From positions 6,618,275-6,682,274 of the forward strand of contig OX442417.1 in the NCBI GenBank assembly GCA_949361645.1: a stretch of DNA of 64,000 nucleotides. The letters run 5' to 3'. Every line of letters begins with the position of its first letter. Position 1 is the first letter of the stretch. Under the pieces are notes generated by a model. The model searched no databases. It had not been told where the DNA came from and saw only the letters and a list, made by a program, of their open reading frames with translations. Position numbers and translations under genes: made by a program. This DNA comes from Spongilla lacustris. Taxonomy: Eukaryota > Porifera > Demospongiae > Spongillida > Spongillidae. Below are positions 32,265 to 42,800 of this stretch, one piece after another.

Positions 32265-32547
32265 TATGTGTGTGTGTGTGTGTGTATTTGCATGTACATG
32301 TGTATGTGTGTGTGCATGTGTGTATTGGCATGTACATGTGTGTGTATTGCATGTACATGTGTGTGTGTATTTGCATGTACATGTGTGTGTATTTGCATGT
32401 ACATGTGTGTGTATTTGCATGTACATGTGTGTGTATTTGCATGTACATGTGTGTGTGTGTATTTGCATGTACATGTGTGTGTGTGTATTTGCATGTACAT
32501 GTGTGTGTGTGTATTTGCATGTACATGTGTGTGTGTGTATTTGCATG

Positions 32548-32588
<41 letters not shown>

Positions 32589-32590
32589 TT
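32265..32590. repeat. TG-rich minisatellite with a TTTGCATGTACATG core
   Basis: About a dozen units of TTTGCATGTACATG followed by 4-8 TG repeats, then a pure TG tract. ATGTACAT is itself palindromic, so each unit can form a small hairpin. Overlapping ORFs on both strands are artefacts. Confidence 0.95.
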
Positions 32591-32639
32591 GCGTGCATGG
32601 TGCATGTTTGTATTTGCATTTGGGTGTGGGTGCGTGTGC

Positions 32640-33600
32640 ATTTCCTTCCAGCCGCTCAATCATCAAAAAGTAGAACACACGGCATAACAAACACACACAT
32701 CTCAGGCCAACTGCCGAATACGTTTATGACTGTTCATCCTTCTTGTATACCCTAGCCAAAATTCTGGCGGAGCTGGATAGAAATGAGCACAGGACTTAAC
32801 CTCGTAGCAGATATTGGGTCTGGGAACGAGACTGCTATGGAGTGACCTTGCCTGCCAATAGACCCTTCCTTTAACGGCGTAAGGAATGCAATTATTCTTA
32901 ATTGCGTCACTTCCGGAGTTCTTCCTGCGCGCGAGCACTAACACTGTACCAGGCTGTTGATAATTTTCGACCGACCAAGCCTCTGTCACAACAGTACTCA
33001 CAGAGGCAGACATCCCAGGTGCGTTTCTCGAGGAGCCACTAGAGATCCGTATTACGGCAGCGCTCCGAAGGTGGCTAATTTGGCATGGGATAAAAATGCA
33101 ATCGGCTAGCCGAAAGCAAAGCCTAATAGATAGGTCAGTATTGCCAAGACATTTATGTACTGTGTCGATATCATCCATGCTAGTCTCGTTCCCAGACCAA
33201 TATGACGCAATGTTTATCGCAATTTGTACTTTGTATAAACAAGCTCGTAGTTGCATAAGTCTGGTGTTTCGAATTCGTGCGCTTATACGCAACGTTGCCC
33301 TCCTACTTCTTACAGTACATAGATACACCCTTGTTGTCCACCTTGCGAGTCATTTTACACATGACACGTACATTACATCACCGGTCTATTGATCCACAGT
33401 CATTAATCGACGATATACAGTATAAGAGGGCCAGGACACAGTGGAGAGTCCAGCTGTGAATATCCGCCACCATGCATGTGTTAATTCTTTAGCTAGTGGA
33501 AGGCAATATCCTTAACACTCCTCCACGAGAACTTCTAGCATGTTATCAAAAACAAGCCAGTCGTCGTGGTCAACGCCAGAGCGATGCACATGCAGATGGA
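32640..33600. other. No recognisable gene
   Basis: A 208-codon minus-strand ORF (32702-33328) has no recognisable domain. It includes low-information motifs of the kind seen when interspersed repeats are translated. No supporting paralogue was found in the window. Confidence 0.4.
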
Positions 33601-33605
33601 TATAT

Positions 33606-34437
33606 ATATGGGAAAGTTTACGAGAAAAGGGACCTAGCGTGTATTATAAAAAAGTATAATAAAAATGCATTACGTTTGATTTGCTATAACTTCCGAACAG
33701 TTAACGCTATCAACTTCCTATTTACAACACTTTATACTGCACCATTTCTCTATGGTAAAATATATATTGGAGTCTTGCACTTGCTCCGTGTCTGTATTGC
33801 AACGTTCGATACCCCACTGGGTTCAAACCCGCCATAACTTTCGGTAGGAGTAATCAATTCACTTCAAATTCGGTTTGTAGGTAGAGAGGTCCTATACCTA
33901 TCGATTTGTTCTGTTCGTTGACTTTTATGCCATCCATTACGGAGATACAGTTGAACAAACTACGTGCCCATTTTCGCGCTCGATTCGCGCCAATGATTTG
34001 GGCAAATTGCGTTCCGCTCAATGTATGGGGAGGCGGGGATTATAACATTGGCGCGAATCAAGCGGGAAAACGTGCACGTAGTTTTTTCAACTGTATCTCC
34101 GTAACGGATGGCATAAAAATTAACGAACAGAAGAAATCGATAGGTATAGGACCTCTCTACCTACAAACCGAATTTGAAGCGAATTGATTACTCCTACCGA
34201 AAGTTATGGCGGGTTTGAACCCAGTGGGGTATCGAACGTTGCAATACTCACACGGAGCAAGTGCAAGACTCCAAAATGTATTTTACCATAGAGAAATGGT
34301 GCAGTATGAAGTGTTGAAAATAGGAAGTTGATAGCGTTAACTGTTCGGAAGTTATAGCAAATCAAACGTAATGCATTTTTATTATACTTTTTTATAATAC
34401 ACGCTAGGTCCCTTTTCTCGTAAACTTTCCCATATAC
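33606..34437. mobile_element. 0.83 kb foldback element with ~390-bp inverted arms
   Basis: The left arm starts ATGGGAAAGTTTACGAGAAA and the right arm ends in its reverse complement near 34435. Internal blocks match all the way inwards (CCCCACTGGGTTCAAACCCG at 33811 versus its complement at 34215; GATTCGCGCCAATG at 33982 versus its complement at 34048). Only about 50 bases separate the arms. A transcript would fold into a hairpin of nearly 400 bp. The long-arm, no-ORF structure fits a foldback DNA transposon or large MITE. Flanks are TATA-rich, so the target duplication is ambiguous. Confidence 0.85.
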
Positions 34438-34504
34438 ATAATAATAATGAATGCATGATGTATAAGGTAATATGTATAGAAATGCATGTAAGTACGCCCG
34501 GTGT

Positions 34505-34643
34505 CGTAGTATATTTTGTCCCCCCTTATATTGTCCCCCCGGACAATATTATAGCCTAGGATACAATGTCCCCCGGACAATATAGCCTAGGCTTTATTGT
34601 CCCCCACCGACAATATACCAATATACCCTATAGCATATAATGT

Positions 34644-34676
<33 letters not shown>

Positions 34677-34690
34677 CCGTCCCCCCACCC
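34505..34690. repeat. TATTGTCCCCC palindrome ladder and poly-C run
   Basis: Repeated ATTGTCCCCC and GGACAATAT words form nested small palindromes, ending in a C-run of about 28 bases (near 34647-34670). Related G-run plus TGTCCCC motifs occur near 36213 and 36704. Confidence 0.75.
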
Positions 34691-34719
34691 GAACACTATA
34701 TAACCTAGGTTATACCTGG

Positions 34720-35132
34720 TCCGGATCACAAAAGTGATCGATCCGGCGGGCCACGCATGCACTAAATGTATATGGACCTGTCTTGTGTTAATGTATTGGC
34801 AGAAAAAGGATGTTTTTTCATAACACATACATGCACGCATGCCGTTTTCCGTCAGGATCATGCAGTACACAATGGATTTGTCCCTACACATGTGTATACG
34901 TTTTGTACAGAAGTAAACAACAACTGGTGAAATGGAGCCCGGTCCATTAGTGTATTATTAATGGAATAAGACAATCAAAGCAAACTGGTATGGATGAAAA
35001 TTTGTACCCGGATCACTTTTTGCAGAGGCGGATCACATTTTGCAGCCAAAAGTGATCCGGCCGGATCAATTATTGCAACTCAAAAGTGATCCGGCCGGAT
35101 CACTTTTTACCCGGATCAATTTTTGCGTGACA
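34720..35132. mobile_element. End of a long-TIR DNA transposon (copy L)
   Basis: This ~410-base segment ends in TTTTTGCGTGACA and is nearly the same, in the same orientation, as 57804-58224. Both abut pieces of one receptor gene. It contains two TGATCCGGCCGGATCA palindromes (one imperfect at its edges) and several AAAAGTGATCC words. With the partner segment it implies inverted repeats of more than 400 bp, termini TGTCACGCAAAAATTGATCC, and a TATC target duplication (35133-35136 and 58225-58228). Termini beginning TGTCA with 4-bp duplications resemble Ginger-type transposons; this is an inference. Confidence 0.7.
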
Positions 35133-35349
35133 GATACAGTGAGCGATTTGAAAGAGCATATGAAGACGCTAAGTGAATGTTTAGCAGTGCTACTTGCGGC
35201 CGTCCAGTGATGGAGCTGACTACTTCGGCAGAATCGGAACATTGCTGGCCAACAATGGCGACCACCTTCTTATCGCTGTAGTACAAATTGTTGATGAGAT
35301 TGGCGACGCCCTTCCAGCTCACGTTACAGCCATCGTCTGCTTCGACCGG
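35133..35349 (-). pseudogene. N-terminal fragment of the second receptor copy, inverted
   Basis: The minus strand encodes EADDGCNVSWKGVANLINN onward to SNRSLY, matching the intact receptor (22530-22745) with few changes (IIGPQC becomes IVGQQC). The fragment stops at the transposon terminus. The same codons continue at 58225 on the plus strand (YPYSFGIN). Upstream codons, including the signal peptide, are missing. Just beyond, at about 35384-35430, sequence from upstream of the intact gene (20573-20618) reappears, so a deletion joined the two. Confidence 0.88.
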
Positions 35350-35439
35350 ATGTTGTTGCATGCAATTATTATCAAATTATTCAATTTTGCATTGGAGCGT
35401 ATCATTTGCGCCTACGCCCTTTTCTAAAAAATAAGATAA

Positions 35440-36200
35440 AAAAAAGTGCCCGTGCGATAGAGCTACAGTGCTTGCTCAGAAAGTATCAGCTCGCATTGCA
35501 TGGGTGTTAGGCAAACTGTCGGTGTGCTTTGCTATAAGCTATCTAAACCACTAATGACTTCATATTTTATTATCTCCTCTATTTACATGGTGTAGCCAAA
35601 ACAAGCTATAGAATTTTAAGAGACATCTTTCAACAAAGCCCTAACAGGGTATTTCATACGGTAGCTCACGTGAGTATGCATGCTTGTCAAGTTGATCTTG
35701 AAACATGTAGTGGTCGTGTTACATTGTATGTGTATCTGCAGGTCCGTACGTTGAGTGTGTCCCCTTCTTTCGTTACTGATACTAACGGATTTTTAGTTGG
35801 TACAATCATCTCTACGTCACAGTACGCATACTTCGATGTAGTTCATCGAAGTATACGGTGCTTGTCTACAGCAGCTACTATAATAGACTATTTGCGCAGG
35901 TAATAGGAGTTGCACTGACGTCCCGCGCATCTTGTATTGTTTAGTTACGTAACTTACGTCATATGTATATGTTGATGTATGTATGTATTAATATTATTTA
36001 TCAATATGTTGCTGTATACGACATGCTATACCACGTGAGCGTATGACACAGCCTACTTTCCTCCGTTGTCCGTTCCCGACCGGTTATTGTTTATCTCGTA
36101 CCCACGCGGTGTGACATAAGTGATGTAAGACGCGCGTGACGTCAGGTGCAGCTCCTCTATTGACATAGTCCGAGATAGTCGTCCGCTCCCAGGGGTGGGC
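35440..36200. other. No firm gene; one possible small exon
   Basis: Positions 35742-35900 on the plus strand (VRTLSVSPSFVTDTNG...) are open, preceded by TATCTGCAG and followed by GCAGGTAATA, so they could be an exon. No domain or paralogue supports it. The rest is non-coding. Confidence 0.25.
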
Positions 36201-36760
36201 AACTTAAGAACGGGGGTGGGGGGGGGGGGGGGGGGGGGGGAGGGGGAATGTGCCCCTCCCCCGCGAAGCGCGGAAGCTCTCGGTGCAGTGAAATATTTAT
36301 GCATGAAGGATTTCGATGCGAGGGGAGATAATTAAAGTGTACGTCAAGGGATATACCACTTCCCCAGACCCCACATACGCAGCAGCGGATGGATTACATC
36401 ACCGCTACACTGCTAGGGGTCTGTGATTCCGCCCCAGCCGCTTTGCAGTTTTTAAGCCACAAAACATAGCATAATAAACAAGAGAGAATCGCAGATACGA
36501 ATAGAATTACTTACTTTCAGACTTTCCTGTAGTCTTGCAAGCCATCGATACACAATGGACTGGGGACCACGAGTGGTCGATTGTTGTGCCGTTCAATAAC
36601 GAAGTACTAAGATGTGGTTCGCGACTGAATCGATCGTTAACCGCGTTATAATGTTATGAATATTAATTAGTTGTATGAATATTGATTAGTTAGAGGTATG
36701 CAGGGGGGGGGGGGGGGGGGGGGGGCAAATGTCCCCCCCTTGCCCCATCGAGCGGATGCC
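36201..36760. repeat. Poly-G runs with C-rich partners
   Basis: G-runs of about 25 bases near 36213-36240 and 36704-36725, each followed within a few bases by TGTGCCCC or TGTCCCC. Similar runs occur near 20727, 21722, 34647, 44697, 47338 and 62304. They could pair with their C partners or form quadruplexes. Lengths are prone to sequencing error. Confidence 0.7.
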
Positions 36761-37460
36761 TATGCTATTGATATGTTATAAAACTGTTTGGCGCACGCAA
36801 TCGGGAAATATTTAATAAAGGGTAGAAATACTGCCGAACATTCTGTCAGGCTAATGTCCGCCTTGTCCGGTGTCCGCCAGTTATAATCTGCACTGCACGG
36901 TGTAAGGAGGAAACATGCAAGGGTCTGATGTAAGGAGGGAACATGGGTTAGAAATTAATTTTACCCTACACTGAAGTGAAACACTTGGGATTTGTCTTGC
37001 GACTGAATCGGATGGGGATTATTTTTGCCCGGATAAAACTGTGGCAATGCAGAACAGCAGTTTCTAAGGGTTGAAAAATAATTGTGTAGGAATCCCATAA
37101 ATGGCTGTGTGGCATAGGGTTTTTAGCAAACAATCCTATATGAGAGTTACGGCAGTAACTCTCGATAATCTGGCATAATGGTTAGTGATTGTGATAGTAT
37201 TTATCTAAAGAAAATTGACAGTAATAAACCCTCACCCATACAATGTCCTTGTCCTAAACCACTGTGTGCAAGGCAGCTACTATCTTATGACGTCATAGTC
37301 ACGCAAAACTCATTGAATGTACTCTGGCAGTTTCCAATCCCGTTCCGTAAGGTCTGTAATCTAGATCTATTCACACACACGTATACATGCAGGACTTAAT
37401 TGGTCATTGCTGCTTATCAATACTAGTCCTTATTTTTAGCATTGGTGGTTATAAGTAGAT
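36761..37460. other. No recognisable gene
   Basis: Unremarkable AT-rich DNA with only short ORFs; no repeats of the window's main families recognised. Confidence 0.4.
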
Positions 37461-37469
37461 CACATAGTT

Positions 37470-38040
37470 ATTACATGCACCAGCTGTCTATCTAATGTGC
37501 TCATACAAATTAGTTTCTCTAGCTCTGATCTGTCATCAATGAAGAGATCGATATAGCATGAAGGCTGGTGATCCGCATGACTCCCATACAAAAATGGCAA
37601 AGATGCTGTATGTACTAGTCCTGAGAGCCAGGGCCATATGTTTACCACCACATGCCACCAATGTGATTAAATACAATGTAGGTGACCACAAATTAAAGAC
37701 CTTTGAGTAAGCAACATTCTCTCTGACTTCTGTCTACTAATACCATGCAGCCCTCCTTGAACTGTCCACATTTGTCACACACACTCACTCGTGACAACCC
37801 ATACATAACCAAATACAAATGCCACACCGCAACTGTACATTATTAAACACATCTGCAGAACCATGTACATATATAGCTGACCACACAAAGCTGAATTGTT
37901 GCTGAAGTGTTTTCACCTGGTGCATGTTGGCTGGCACAGTACATATAGTCCATGAGGTGCATGCAGAACTTTGTGATTTTATAGTACTGGCTCGAACATA
38001 GGGAAAATTAATTGCATGCAGAGTTAGGAACACTGTACTG
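37470..38040. repeat. Inverted copy of part of 31.5-32.2 kb
   Basis: Reverse-complement similarity to 31520-32190, block by block in reversed order (for example the TCCACATTTGTCACA block at 37766 against 31905-31930). It ends the inverted duplication described at 31380. Confidence 0.65.
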
Positions 38041-38498
38041 TTGGTCTTTTAATAGCCCTCACGGATTTCATTTATCGAACTGGGCAGGTCTTAACTAAAC
38101 GAACTGATGTTATTTTTATGTAAAAAGGTAAAATTGCGCTATGAACATCGACAGTTTTCCGCGATGGACATGCCTTATTTTCCGTATCTTCGAAGTGGTA
38201 GATTGATATCGGAGTACATGCTCTAATATCTTCCTGTACAACAATTGAGTCGGTTCACCAGACTCGAGTACCCGCCCTCTAGCATTCTACTTCGCGAGTC
38301 ACGACGGCAAGTCTTCGCTAGGGTTTTTTGAACGCTCAGTCTCAGTCGTCAACGAGCAAGTCAACAAATTTTCATATAACTTTTTTTACCGTTGATACGG
38401 AAACCGCGCATGCGCAATACAATTTTAACGGTACGTAAGTAAACATATCGACATGCGCGTTGCTAGAGTCTAAATCAGTTAGACACTGTCACCTTCGG

Positions 38499-38605
38499 GA
38501 TCCACGTGATTTAGAATCCCTCGGGCCCTTAGTAGCGCCCTCGCTACCGCTCGGGACGCTACAGTCCAGGCCAGAGCCCTCGGGGATTCTAAATCACGTG
38601 GATTC
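38499..38605. repeat. Hairpin with ~23-bp perfect stem
   Basis: ATCCACGTGATTTAGAATCC at 38500 is matched by its reverse complement at about 38584-38603, with GC-rich extensions (CCTCGGG/CCCTCGG) and a loop of about 55 bases. It resembles the two ends of a tiny MITE or a transcribed hairpin. Confidence 0.7.
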
Positions 38606-38619
38606 CTCGGTTCCAGATT

Positions 38620-38880
38620 CTTCTCAGGAATGTGATATATGTACTGGGATGTGCTACCAAATTCCTCATCTGATTCTCTAGGCAAGAAGGACCTACATGT
38701 ATTGCCCTGCATGTCAGTAGCTTTCCCTTAACTGCCGAAACCTCCTTTAGAGTACTCTCTAGATTATGATGCTCCACAAGGCTATCTCCCTCCACCTTCA
38801 CTAGTCTATATCCATTCCTCCTTCACAAGCCTATCCCTTCCCACATGTGGATATAGTATAAATGTAGATTGCACTCACTA
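38620..38880. repeat. Inverted, degenerate copy of the 30.85-31.45 kb minisatellite block
   Basis: Includes reverse-oriented minisatellite-like units (CTCCCTCCACCTTCAC) and the flanking words AATTCCTCATCT (38660 versus 31405) and CACATGTGGATATAG (38850 versus 30858). Confidence 0.6.
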
Positions 38881-39540
38881 ATAAATTAAAATTGATGATG
38901 CAGAAAAGCTACCTACGGTATTTATTCCTAATGTGTAAGGTTCCTCTCCGTCGCTGTCACACAGACATCTTCTATTTCTATTTCTTGGCATGGACTCCGA
39001 TATACACATGTTCAATGAAGAGGCATCACAAAGTAATCAGTTCAATCGAAAAAAAAGTATAAAATACACATCTGTTCCTGCATAGAACCCCCATCTTGGG
39101 TTACAATATGACTGCTGCCATTGATACCAGGAGGGAGAAGGAGCAGCGGTAGCTTGTGTATAGCCTGGCCTCTCACCAGCCAGTGGGAAACCAGGCCTAC
39201 ATGTAGATGGAGAACCAGCTGTAAACAGTAGCAGGGGTGGTTGCCCTAAAGTTGACAGAGCCATTAGAGAGGTGCGTGGGTGCACGTGACAATGGGTTGA
39301 ACCTAGATCACCTCAGAAAATGATTCCCCAATGAGGTTGTCACCACAAATGCATGGGTACCTGTAGTTCAATGTCCAGACTGTATGTGATGTCAGCGGTG
39401 GTCCTTCTTGGAAGGTGGGGGTTGGCCGCCTCCCTGTACTGTCACTGGTGTTGGTGTTGGCCTTCTCCCGCGGACCGTTGATTGGTCTTCTTCGACTGTT
39501 GGCCTTCATCACAATCATACCGATGTACATGTATAGTAAA
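38840..39540. repeat. Start of duplicated segment A (partner 47985-48650)
   Basis: CACATGTGGATATAGTATAA at 38850 recurs at 48000, then AATTGATGATGCAGAAAAGC and a long block including ACTCACCAGCCAGTGGGAAA-like words. On the minus strand both copies keep a proline/glycine-rich reading STLGQPPL...AGSPSTCRPGFPLAGE versus STLGQPPLP...SGSPFTHRPGFPLAGE, conserved over about 45 codons. This may be an exon of an unrecognised gene. Direct orientation, about 9-10 kb apart. Confidence 0.6.
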
Positions 39541-39824
39541 TTTAATTTTAAACGTGTTTGAAAATCATGTCAATTTCCCTATATGGCAGCTGCATGCACA
39601 TGTGTACGCACTGCGCAATAGTATCAGTATGCATGTGTATGGTGCTAATTGCATCTGCTGAAACTTAGTAAATTACTCCTTGTATGTCTCCGTCTATCTC
39701 CGTGCTTCTCCGTCTATTCCCGTGCACCTTTGTATCGCCATACGACAAAAACATATCGCGTTATATCGCAATATGATATGATATAAATCGCAATGCGCTA
39801 TGCTAGCTAATCATAATTTCTGAG

Positions 39825-42800
39825 TCATTTGCACGTCGAATTTGAAAAGTTAATGGCAGCAGGGTTTGTTCTTCTTACACTGCAGAGGTAGAAGATTTTA
39901 TATATGTTACTACACACATGTACAAGAGCACGATGGGTACACATGTACATATATATGTGTATGCGAACCACTTACACACTGTATGCCAGCACGAATAATG
40001 AAGAGAAATTCAAGGTGCATAATAAAGAAAATATATTAACATACTTCAAAAGTAAGGAATATATAAGTATAGAGGTTACATTTATATAGATAGCACGTGC
40101 ACCTTATTACTTACAGTGGATGGCTGGCATACATCATTCCAATGCATGTATTTGATTGCAATGGGAGAAGTGAGTATAGGTCAAGGCACATAAATGAGAC
40201 TTACGCCAATACACTGATGATCATGAACAGCCGACAACATTGAAGAATGAATCCATGTAATGCAACACTCGATAGACTACATTGATACTTACCATCTTCA
40301 TATTTTGGTAGAGATAATTTAAAAGTTAATAGGTTACAAGTAAAATGATGAAAACTTACATCCTATATGGTTTCATTTCAAGGTGGTGTAACAGTAATGA
40401 GATGGGATTAACGCGATCCATATCTCGATCATCAAGTGGACACTTACAGCTGCCTGCGAATTTTGAAAGTGATGCATGTAACCACTTTTCAATGCGGAAC
40501 TGAATCTTACTGCGTGTGGTTAAGGTCAACTACCGAAAAATTTTGTCCTTACCGCCTACCGGTTATCCGATAACATGCATTAAGCAACCGGTAAGACACT
40601 TTTCTTATCTATTACTGTTCAGTAATTACCGAATATTATCGTCAACAGTAAGCTTGCTTATTGATTATTGCGATTTCTTGTACATGTACATGTAGCTATA
40701 GTACCCAGGCAAATAATTATTCACGGGAACTATAATGCATGTGGTGAAATTGTGAAATTAACCGAATTAGTGTTATGAATAATTACTTATTGAAGGAAAT
40801 TTTTGCACACTAATAAAAATTGTTTTTAGCGCAGTCAGGGACGGACCTAGGGTGTGTAACCGGTTATCGGGTTATTCGGGTTATTCGGATATTCGCAAAA
40901 ACCTATCCGTTCGAATAGTAATTTAGCATTACTCGGAAAAATCGATTATTGGATTTGTTCTATTCGAAATAACCGGTTTGTGCATCTCCATTCGGAGGTA
41001 CTTAGGTATTCGTCGTCCGCATCGACAATTCGCCCATTATTCGAATACATTTCTATGACGATATCCGGATACGCGTTTACGATATTGCGTGTACGATAAT
41101 AACTACTTCTAATTTGAAACGTAACGTGTTGTTACTATTTATACGTACGTGGGGACAAGATCAAATACATTCGGACTAGCCAAAAGAGATCTCCCTCTTC
41201 ACGTGTCATGATGACAGCTACATATCAAAGTTAGTTCGCTTAGTGCATTTCGAATGAGCTGGTTTCTTGCATCAAATATCTCTCTGAGCTGATATTGCCG
41301 CGATCGTTACGTACTTAGGCCTACTTAAAACTCGCGATAGGAAATGAAGGCTGCATGGCTGGTGGTGCGTAAACGTCATCTGTGGTTCTATTCTTTTGGC
41401 ATCAAGTGCGATGTGTACATCTGTAGGTAGACCTCAGCGTGGCCACGCGGTCGGGACACGCCCAACTAGGTATGTGGTTAGGCCAAGCAATTTAGGCCTA
41501 TGTAGGTAGCTGTGGTTGTGTGCTGAGTGCATCTGGTGTGATGTGGGGTAGCTGTGGTTGCATGCTGAGGGTACTGACCTGGTGTAATGTGCTCAAGTGT
41601 ATGCATGCTAGTCAGTTTTTTGTTCACAATTAGTTTAATTAAAAACCATCTAAAAGTCTCAACAAAGTCAGAACCACTTGTTTGGAATTAATATCTTACG
41701 GAATGGCAAGGTTATGCTTTATTGTTCCTCAACCGTCACCGTTTTTATTGCGATTACGCATTGACCGCTGTACTAAAAAAGTTGCGACTTTGGCGCTACA
41801 TATCTCCGGTGCTAAAATATGCTACGGTGATGCATAAAGTACTGTTTAACGCAGCTTTTTTTGCTCTTTCTAACGATGATAATAAAATAATCTTTTGAGC
41901 ATTTATTTTTTTAATTCAGCAGTGCCTACGATTTGTTCTTTGTTCTCTAATTAGTCCGCCATATTGATGCTCGTTTACTTGTGTGTAGTTCAGAAAATAA
42001 TATAGATCATTGTGATATTTACTTGTGCCTTGGAATCATATAACTTACACAAAATTAAACCACCTATAAAACCGAGCATAAGCCCACGCCAAGAGTTGCA
42101 CAGGTAACCGAGCATAAGCCCATACAAGTTGATACAACATTTTTTATAAATAGTAAACCGAGCACGTACAACATACAACATACAACATTTCCACAGTAAA
42201 CTGAGCATAAGCCAGTCTAAAGTCTCCAAAACACCGGTCGGAGGAGATTATCGACCGTGGAAAGAACAGCCAAGTACGAGGTTAAATGGACTGCCACATC
42301 ATTCATTAGCCTTGCAGGATATGAAGGAATGCATGCAATTGCAGCAGAGGAACTAATGAGGCAGGCAGCGACGAGATTAAATTGGTCACCGCGCACAACC
42401 TACTGGACAACAGTACGTTTTGACATGGAGTGACTCGTAGCCTTTGGTCACGCCCTCTTTCTTATATATTATCGGTAATCATTACTGTAATGTAGAGGGA
42501 TTTCGATAACAGGTGTTTACTTACTGATAATACCCGATAGGCTCAAAACCATATACATGTATATACCGTGTCGTTTGCATGAATACTACTTCTACTACAT
42601 GAAACACTTACATGTACCACGTGTAGCGGCTTCATCTGTATCTGTGTGTTTAGACCAAAATGATAATTGCATATATTCATCAAGGTGAAAATCAATATGT
42701 GTATAGGCAATTATGTTCCTTTTCTTCATTAAGCTGATGCATGTTTAGAGTTTGTCATCAACAGCTAATTAAATCAACCACTTCAAATGCCTTCCACAAA

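Noticed and set aside
30885..32590. CRISPR array
   Set aside because: Units are contiguous tandem repeats without unique spacers, in eukaryotic DNA with no cas-like genes.
32192..32755. Overlapping 120-170 codon ORFs on both strands
   Set aside because: They read through the TG/ATGTACAT minisatellite; no frame is favoured.
32702..33328. 208-codon ORF as a gene
   Set aside because: No domain, no paralogue, no splice or start context; probably chance in repeat-derived DNA.
39950..40240. Transmembrane segment from reading through 40205-40255 on the minus strand (QCCRLFMIISVLA)
   Set aside because: Attractive in both copies, but no acceptor of normal spacing opens such an exon. The 9-nt exon 40205-40213 fits better.
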